From NCBI GenBank assembly GCA_900554565.1, contig USHX01000037.1, positions 1 through 10,424 of the forward strand: a DNA stretch of 10,424 nt. The letters are read 5' to 3'. The stretch comes from an uncultured Clostridium sp. (lineage in GTDB: Bacteria; Bacillota; Clostridia; TANB77; CAG-508). Made by a program: the position numbers and the translations under genes. Shown in pieces: positions 6,451-10,424 of the stretch. The notes beneath the pieces are model-generated. The model saw nothing but the letters and a program-made list of their open reading frames with translations, did not search any database and was not told the origin of the DNA. The first letter of the stretch is position 1. Every line of letters starts with the position of its first letter.

Positions 6451-6702
6451 ATGTTTAAAAAAATCTTTGAAAGCTTTAATAATTTTGAACAAATAACATA
6501 TAAAATATTAAAACATGGATTAACATTTTGTTTAATATTATGCATAATTTCTGTATCAATCTTACTTACATACAACCTACTTATTTTATCTCCTTTCATA
6601 TATTACATAGGAATCGGGTTATTCAGGTTAAGCCTTATATTTGCGATTGAATTTGTTGTTTGTAGTTTTGTTGCAGATGGTATAAAAAAGCAATCCATAT
6701 AA
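6451..6702 (+). CDS. Small two-helix membrane protein of unknown function
   Basis: I do not assign a function. The 83-residue protein has an amphipathic, basic N-terminus (MFKKIFESFNNFEQITYKIL), then two hydrophobic stretches at about residues 24-46 and 48-76 joined by a very short SPF turn, and a basic tail ending KKQSI. No signal-peptide cleavage site or enzyme motif is visible. The second helix carries an acidic residue (Glu67) and two Cys lie in the membrane region (Cys31 and Cys71; a third, Cys27, is at the helix start). The ATG at 6451 lies 8 bases after AGAAGG (6437-6442). An in-frame GTG at 6442 overlaps that site. It has its own likely promoter and a strong hairpin at its stop codon, which supports a real, monocistronic gene. 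The pattern resembles short conserved membrane proteins that I recall near rpsT in Clostridia, but I cannot verify this. Confidence 0.75.
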   Translation: MFKKIFESFNNFEQITYKILKHGLTFCLILCIISVSILLTYNLLILSPFIYYIGIGLFRLSLIFAIEFVVCSFVADGIKKQSI

Positions 6703-6764
6703 AAAGAGTCTCTTATATACTTAAAAATATTTTTTCTAATTTAAGTATATTTGAAACTCTTTTT
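6701..6764. terminator. Long bidirectional terminator between the small membrane-protein gene and gatB
   Basis: AAAAAGAGT (6701-6709) pairs with ACTCTTTTT (6756-6764). After a partly paired internal loop, ATATACTTAAA (6715-6725) pairs with TTTAAGTATAT (6740-6750). Both strands carry T runs after the hairpin, so it can end transcription of both convergent genes. Its left edge includes the last two bases of the small gene's stop codon, and the gatB stop is 3 bases from its right edge. Confidence 0.8.
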
Positions 6765-6767
6765 AAT

Positions 6768-8207
6768 TTATTTTTTTAATTCTTCTAAAAACATTTCATT
6801 TAACATTTTAGGATTTGCTTTTCCTTTTGTTGCCTTCATTGCTTGTCCTACTAAAAATCCTAATGCTCTATCTTTTCCAGCTTTATAATCTGCTATTGAT
6901 TGTGGATTTGCTTCTAGTATTTCTAAAACTATTTTTTTAATTTCTCCTTCATCTGAAATTTGAATCCAACCTTTTTCTTTTATTATTTCTTCTGGGTCTC
7001 TAGGGTTCTCAAATAGCTCTTCTAGGACTTTTTTACCGATACTTGTACTGATTACACCTTTATCAATTAAAATCACTAATTTTCCAAGCTGATTGCAATC
7101 AAAAGGTATATGCATTGGCTCTGTTTCTGTTTCATTCAATATTCTTGATATATCAGATATAATCCAGTTATTTACTGCTTTTGGATTATTGCATACATTA
7201 ATCGCCCCTTCAAATAAGTCTGATAGATATTTAGATGATGTTAATATTTTTGCATCTTTTTGAGATAATTTATATTGTTCTAAATATCTTTCTTTTCTGC
7301 TTTCTGGTAGTTCTGGTAAGTTATTTTTTATGGTTTCTATATATTCTTCAGAAAGTTTTATTGCAACCAAATCAGGGTCTGGGAAATAACGATAATCTTG
7401 TGCATTCTCTTTATCTCTCATTGAAAATGTTTTTCCTGATACTTCATCCCATCTTAATGTTTCTTGTTCTATTTTTTCACCATTTTCTATTACTTCTATT
7501 TGTCTTCCCATTTCATATTCTATGGCTCTTGTTATACTTCTAAATGAGTTCATGTTTTTCATTTCTGTACGTGTTCCAAATTTTTCTTCACCTTTTTTTC
7601 TAACAGAAACATTAACATCTGCTCTTAATGAACCTTCTTCCATTTTACAGTCTGAAACTTCTATATACTCTAATATTGATTTTAATTTCTTTAAGTATAG
7701 TTCAACTTCTTCTGTTGTTCTTAAATCTGGTTCTGATACTATTTCTATTAAAGGAACACCTGCTCTGTTTAAATCAACCAAACTTCCTCCACCAAATTCA
7801 TCATGGTTTAATTTTCCAGCATCTTCTTCTATATGGATTCTCGTAATCCCTATAGTTTTTTCTCCTTGTGATGTTTCTATTTCTATTTTTCCATGTTCAC
7901 AAAGTGGTTTGTCAAATTGTGATATTTGATAAGATTTTGGTAAGTCTGGATAAAAGTAATTTTTTCTATCATTTTTGCTGTCTCTTGCAATTTCACAGTC
8001 TGTTGCAAGTCCCGCTTTTACAGCATATTCTACTACTTTCTCATTTAAAACTGGTAAAGTTCCTGGCATTGCCATACATATAGGACATGTTTGAGTGTTT
8101 GGTTTTGCCCCAAACGCTGTTGGACAAGAACAGAATATTTTTGTTTTTGTTGAAAGTTCAGCATGCACTTCTAGTCCTACTACTAATTCATAATCTTCTT
8201 TAGACAT
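6768..8207 (-). CDS. gatB: Asp-tRNA(Asn)/Glu-tRNA(Gln) amidotransferase subunit B
   Basis: GatB binds the misacylated tRNA, activates the Asp or Glu side chain with ATP, and accepts ammonia channelled from GatA. The 479-residue protein has the usual length. The catalytic cradle shows VGLEVHAEL (10-18), a four-cysteine zinc site (Cys26, Cys28, Cys41, Cys44), YFYPDLPKSYQISQFD, IHIEEDAGKL and DLNRAGVPLIEIVSEPD. The helical domain and YqeY-like tail at the C-terminus end with GFLVGQAMKATKGKANP, the family's tRNA-binding tail motif. The start ATG at 8205-8207 follows AGGAGG at 8215-8220, which overlaps the gatA stop, so the two are likely translationally coupled and made in equal amounts. It is the last gene of the operon. 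Confidence 0.98.
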   Translation of the reverse strand: MSKEDYELVVGLEVHAELSTKTKIFCSCPTAFGAKPNTQTCPICMAMPGTLPVLNEKVVEYAVKAGLATDCEIARDSKNDRKNYFYPDLPKSYQISQFDKPLCEHGKIEIETSQGEKTIGITRIHIEEDAGKLNHDEFGGGSLVDLNRAGVPLIEIVSEPDLRTTEEVELYLKKLKSILEYIEVSDCKMEEGSLRADVNVSVRKKGEEKFGTRTEMKNMNSFRSITRAIEYEMGRQIEVIENGEKIEQETLRWDEVSGKTFSMRDKENAQDYRYFPDPDLVAIKLSEEYIETIKNNLPELPESRKERYLEQYKLSQKDAKILTSSKYLSDLFEGAINVCNNPKAVNNWIISDISRILNETETEPMHIPFDCNQLGKLVILIDKGVISTSIGKKVLEELFENPRDPEEIIKEKGWIQISDEGEIKKIVLEILEANPQSIADYKAGKDRALGFLVGQAMKATKGKANPKMLNEMFLEELKK

Positions 8208-8218
8208 TTATTTTCCTC

Positions 8219-9688
8219 CTATTTTGCAAATTGTGGTTTATAATTTTCTCTAAATTTAATTTTTTGTTCAAATGTATAAGCCGCATTTAATATTGTTTCT
8301 TCACAGAATTTATTTCCTATTAATTGCATACCTATTGGCATACCTGTTGAATCTACTCCACATGGAATTGAGATTCCTGGTAATCCTGCTATATTTACAG
8401 AAACTGTACATATATCTGATAAATACATTTCTAATGGATTTGTTGTTTTTGAACCTATATCAAATGCTACTGTTGGAGATGTTGGTGTTAATATAACATC
8501 ATATTTCTCAAAAGCCTTATTAAATTCATTTGTTACTAATGTACGAACTTGTTGTGCTTTTTTGTAATATGCATCATAATATCCTGATGATAATACATAT
8601 GTTCCTAATATTATTCTTCTCTTCACTTCAGGTCCAAAACCTTCACTTCTAGATTTTACAAATAATTCTCTTATATTTTTAAAATCTTTTGCTCTATGCC
8701 CATAACGAATTCCATCAAATCTACCTAAGTTTGAACTTGCTTCAGCACAAGCAATAATGTAATATGTAGCTAATGAATATTTTGCTATATCTAAAGAAAT
8801 TTCTTCTACTATTGCTCCCATATCTTTGTATGTTTGCATAGCTTTTTCTAAACTTTCTTTTACTTCTTGGTTTATACCTTCTCCAAAAAATTCTTTTGGT
8901 ACTCCAATTTTTAGTCCTTTAACATCCTTTTGTAAACATTTTGTATAGTCTATTTTTTCTCTTTCTTCTGATGTTGTATCTTTTTTATCATGTCCAGCTA
9001 TTAAGTTTAATAACATTGCACTATCTTTTACATCTTTTGTTATTGGTCCTATTTGATCTAATGAAGATGCAAATGCTACTAATCCATATCTTGAAACTAA
9101 TCCATATGTAGGTTTTAATCCTACAACTCCACAAAAACTTGATGGTTGTCTTATAGATCCTCCTGTGTCTGACCCAAGAGCCCAAGGTACCATTCCAGCT
9201 GCTACTGCTGCTGCAGAACCTCCTGAAGAACCTCCTGGTACTTTATTTAGATTCCATGGATTTCTTGTTTTCTTAAAATAAGAATATTCTGTTGAACCTC
9301 CCATGGCAAATTCATCCATATTAAGTTTTCCTAAATTAATTATATTTTCATCTTTTAATTTTTCTACAACTGTTGCATCATAAGGTGCAATAAAATTTTC
9401 TAACATTCTAGAACTACATGTTGTTTTTACACCTTTTGTACACATATTATCTTTTATTCCTATTGGAATTCCTGCAAATTCTCCTAATTCTTCCCCATTA
9501 TCAATTTTTTCTTGAATTTCTTGAGCTTGTTTTTTGGCTTCATTATTTAATGTTGTAACAAATGCTTGTACATCATTTTCTCTATTTTCTATATTTTCTG
9601 TATATGCATCTATAATTTGTGTTACTGTTAACTCTTTATTTTTTAATTTTTCTTGTAATTCATGTACAGTAAGTTCTGTAATATTCAT
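8219..9688 (-). CDS. gatA: Asp-tRNA(Asn)/Glu-tRNA(Gln) amidotransferase subunit A
   Basis: GatA is the glutaminase/amidase subunit: it frees ammonia from glutamine and passes it to GatB. The 489-residue protein has the amidase-signature fold with the full Ser-cisSer-Lys triad: Lys79 in GIPIGIKDN, Ser154 in PGGSSGGSAA and Ser178 in GSDTGGSIRQP. These positions coincide with the numbering I recall for the Staphylococcus aureus enzyme. The last part includes AGLPGISIPCG and MPIGMQLIG, typical of the C-terminus. The ATG at 9686-9688 has a GGAGG site upstream near 9695-9700. It is the middle gene of gatC-gatA-gatB, 52 bases after gatC and overlapping the gatB ribosome binding site at its stop. Its presence implies that the cell makes Gln-tRNA and/or Asn-tRNA indirectly. 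Confidence 0.98.
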   Translation of the reverse strand: MNITELTVHELQEKLKNKELTVTQIIDAYTENIENRENDVQAFVTTLNNEAKKQAQEIQEKIDNGEELGEFAGIPIGIKDNMCTKGVKTTCSSRMLENFIAPYDATVVEKLKDENIINLGKLNMDEFAMGGSTEYSYFKKTRNPWNLNKVPGGSSGGSAAAVAAGMVPWALGSDTGGSIRQPSSFCGVVGLKPTYGLVSRYGLVAFASSLDQIGPITKDVKDSAMLLNLIAGHDKKDTTSEEREKIDYTKCLQKDVKGLKIGVPKEFFGEGINQEVKESLEKAMQTYKDMGAIVEEISLDIAKYSLATYYIIACAEASSNLGRFDGIRYGHRAKDFKNIRELFVKSRSEGFGPEVKRRIILGTYVLSSGYYDAYYKKAQQVRTLVTNEFNKAFEKYDVILTPTSPTVAFDIGSKTTNPLEMYLSDICTVSVNIAGLPGISIPCGVDSTGMPIGMQLIGNKFCEETILNAAYTFEQKIKFRENYKPQFAK

Positions 9689-9740
9689 TAAGATTCCTCC
9701 TATATATTTATTTTTACTAATCGTATTTTATCTAACAATT

Positions 9741-10028
9741 TTAGTTTAATACTTTTGGAATTTTAAACATATTTTGTTCTTTTTCTTCAGCATTTTGTAA
9801 TAAACTTTGTGTATCCTTAAATATTTCTATTTCATCTTTTCTGAATCTATTTTTAGCTTCATTTGCTCCTATTGTTATATCTAGTCCATTTACTGGTGCT
9901 TGATTTACTATATTAGCAAAATTTAATATTTCTTCTAAGTTTTTTAAATAGTTGTCTAATTCATTTTCTTCTATCTCTAAGCTTGCTAAATTAGCTATGT
10001 GTAAAAGCTCTTCTTTACTTACTTGCAT
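9741..10028 (-). CDS. gatC: Asp-tRNA(Asn)/Glu-tRNA(Gln) amidotransferase subunit C
   Basis: GatC is the small subunit that wraps around the GatA-GatB interface and stabilises the complex. The 95-residue protein is of normal length and starts MQVSKEELLHIANLASLEI, the family's first helix. It continues with LKNLEEILNFANIVNQAPV and ends with the extended segment FRKDEI and NMFKIPKVL, which normally contacts GatA and GatB. The ATG at 10026-10028 lies 8 bases after AGGAG. It is the first gene of the operon and has a near-consensus promoter about 30 bases upstream. The short leader has no visible riboswitch or T-box. Confidence 0.96.
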   Translation of the reverse strand: MQVSKEELLHIANLASLEIEENELDNYLKNLEEILNFANIVNQAPVNGLDITIGANEAKNRFRKDEIEIFKDTQSLLQNAEEKEQNMFKIPKVLN

Positions 10029-10058
10029 CTAATCATCTCCTAATTCAATTTGCTTTTT

Positions 10059-10087
10059 ATTATATACTTTTTTGCATAAAAAAACAA
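10059..10087 (-). promoter_or_regulatory. Promoter of gatCAB
   Basis: On the minus strand, TTGTTT (10082-10087) and a perfect TATAAT (10059-10064) are 17 bases apart. The -35 box lies inside the second arm and T run of the rplL terminator. Transcription would begin near 10052, giving a leader of about 24 bases. Confidence 0.75.
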
Positions 10088-10106
10088 GCCCTAAATGGCT
10101 TGTTTT
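10078..10106 (-). terminator. Intrinsic terminator of the rplL transcript
   Basis: On the minus strand AAAACAAGCC (10097-10106) pairs perfectly over 10 bp with GGCTTGTTTT (10081-10090) around a 6-base loop. The T run extends to 10078. It begins 27 bases past the rplL stop and closes what is normally the rplJ-rplL unit. Confidence 0.9.
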
Positions 10107-10133
10107 CGCTTTTTTATGATTATTCGTTCGAAA

Positions 10134-10424
10134 CTATTTTAATTCAACAACAGCTCCAACTTCAGCAAATTTAGCTTTTAATTCTTCAGCTTCTTCTTTG
10201 CTAGCTCCTTCTTTAACTGTTTTAGGTGCTCCGTCTACTAATTCTTTAGCTTCTTTTAGTCCTAATCCTGTAGCATCTCTTACTACTTTGATAACTTTGA
10301 TTTTTTGATCTCCAGCTTCAGCTAATACAACATCAAAAGATGTTTTTTCTTCTGCTGCTCCTGCTGCAGCTCCTGCTGCTGGTGCAGCTGCTGCTACTGC
10401 AGATACTCCATATTTTTCTTCTAT
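10134..10424 (-). CDS. rplL: 50S ribosomal protein L7/L12, 5' end cut by window edge
   Basis: L7/L12 forms the mobile stalk of the large subunit that recruits and stimulates translation GTPases. The visible 96 residues cover the end of the N-terminal dimerisation region (IEEKYGVSAVAAAAP), the Ala/Gly-rich flexible hinge, and the whole C-terminal globular domain: EKTSFDVVL, KIKVIKVVRDATGLGLKEAK, LVDGAPKTVKEG and the terminal FAEVGAVVELK. The first residues, about 25-30 by family length, lie outside the window. The stop is TAG at 10134-10136, followed by an intrinsic terminator. The upstream neighbour is probably rplJ, by the usual gene order. Confidence 0.97.
   Translation of the reverse strand: MEEKYGVSAVAAAAPAAGAAAGAAEEKTSFDVVLAEAGDQKIKVIKVVRDATGLGLKEAKELVDGAPKTVKEGASKEEAEELKAKFAEVGAVVELK

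Noticed and set aside
7522..7929. Plus-strand open frame of 135 codons opposite gatB
   Set aside because: Antisense shadow of a well-conserved gene with no start signals. The same holds for the other plus-strand frames opposite gatA, gatB, hsp33, ppaC and the flippase gene.
1..10424. CRISPR arrays, insertion sequences, tRNA genes, riboswitches, T-boxes or defence systems
   Set aside because: No regularly spaced repeats, transposase, cloverleaf or long structured leaders were seen. Intergenic gaps are short and are explained by promoters, terminators and ribosome binding sites.

Overview
The window comes from a strongly AT-rich, Gram-positive-type anaerobe, most likely a member of the Clostridia (Bacillota). 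The evidence is AGGAGG-type ribosome binding sites before nearly every gene, intrinsic terminators with U-tracts, A/T-ending codons, a GatCAB amidotransferase operon, a B. subtilis-type manganese inorganic pyrophosphatase, a TagO/WecA-type wall or surface polymer priming enzyme, and a rubredoxin domain, which is typical of anaerobes. The genus cannot be told from this sequence. It is core housekeeping chromosome: I see no mobile element, CRISPR array, tRNA or rRNA.

Most genes lie on the minus strand, so the layout reads from right to left. At the right edge is the 3' part of rplL (ribosomal protein L7/L12), closed by an intrinsic terminator. The gatC-gatA-gatB operon follows, with a near-consensus promoter whose -35 sits inside the rplL terminator. 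gatB converges on a small plus-strand gene for an 83-residue two-helix membrane protein of unknown function, and a long hairpin lies between them. Next is plus-strand rpsT (ribosomal protein S20) with its own promoter and terminator. Back to back with rpsT, a divergent minus-strand promoter starts rpiB (ribose-5-phosphate isomerase B) and then wecA/tagO. A terminator lies between wecA and hsp33 (redox-activated chaperone). ppaC (family II pyrophosphatase) follows, then another terminator, a MurJ/SpoVB-family lipid-linked precursor flippase broken by a one-base frameshift, and finally hup (HU nucleoid protein), cut by the left edge.

Functionally, the gat operon makes Gln-tRNA and/or Asn-tRNA by transamidation. 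rplL, rpsT and hup serve translation and the chromosome. wecA and the flippase gene both act on undecaprenyl-linked envelope precursors. ppaC removes the pyrophosphate released by biosynthetic reactions, and Hsp33 protects proteins under oxidative stress.

The most unusual item is the WecA/TagO-type phosphoglycosyl transferase, which carries a complete C-terminal rubredoxin domain with all four iron-binding cysteines in one continuous frame. Other points worth checking are the frameshift in the flippase gene, an Arg in the anion-binding loop of RpiB, terminators that overlap the next promoter or lie directly before the next ribosome binding site, and the uncharacterised 83-residue membrane protein.
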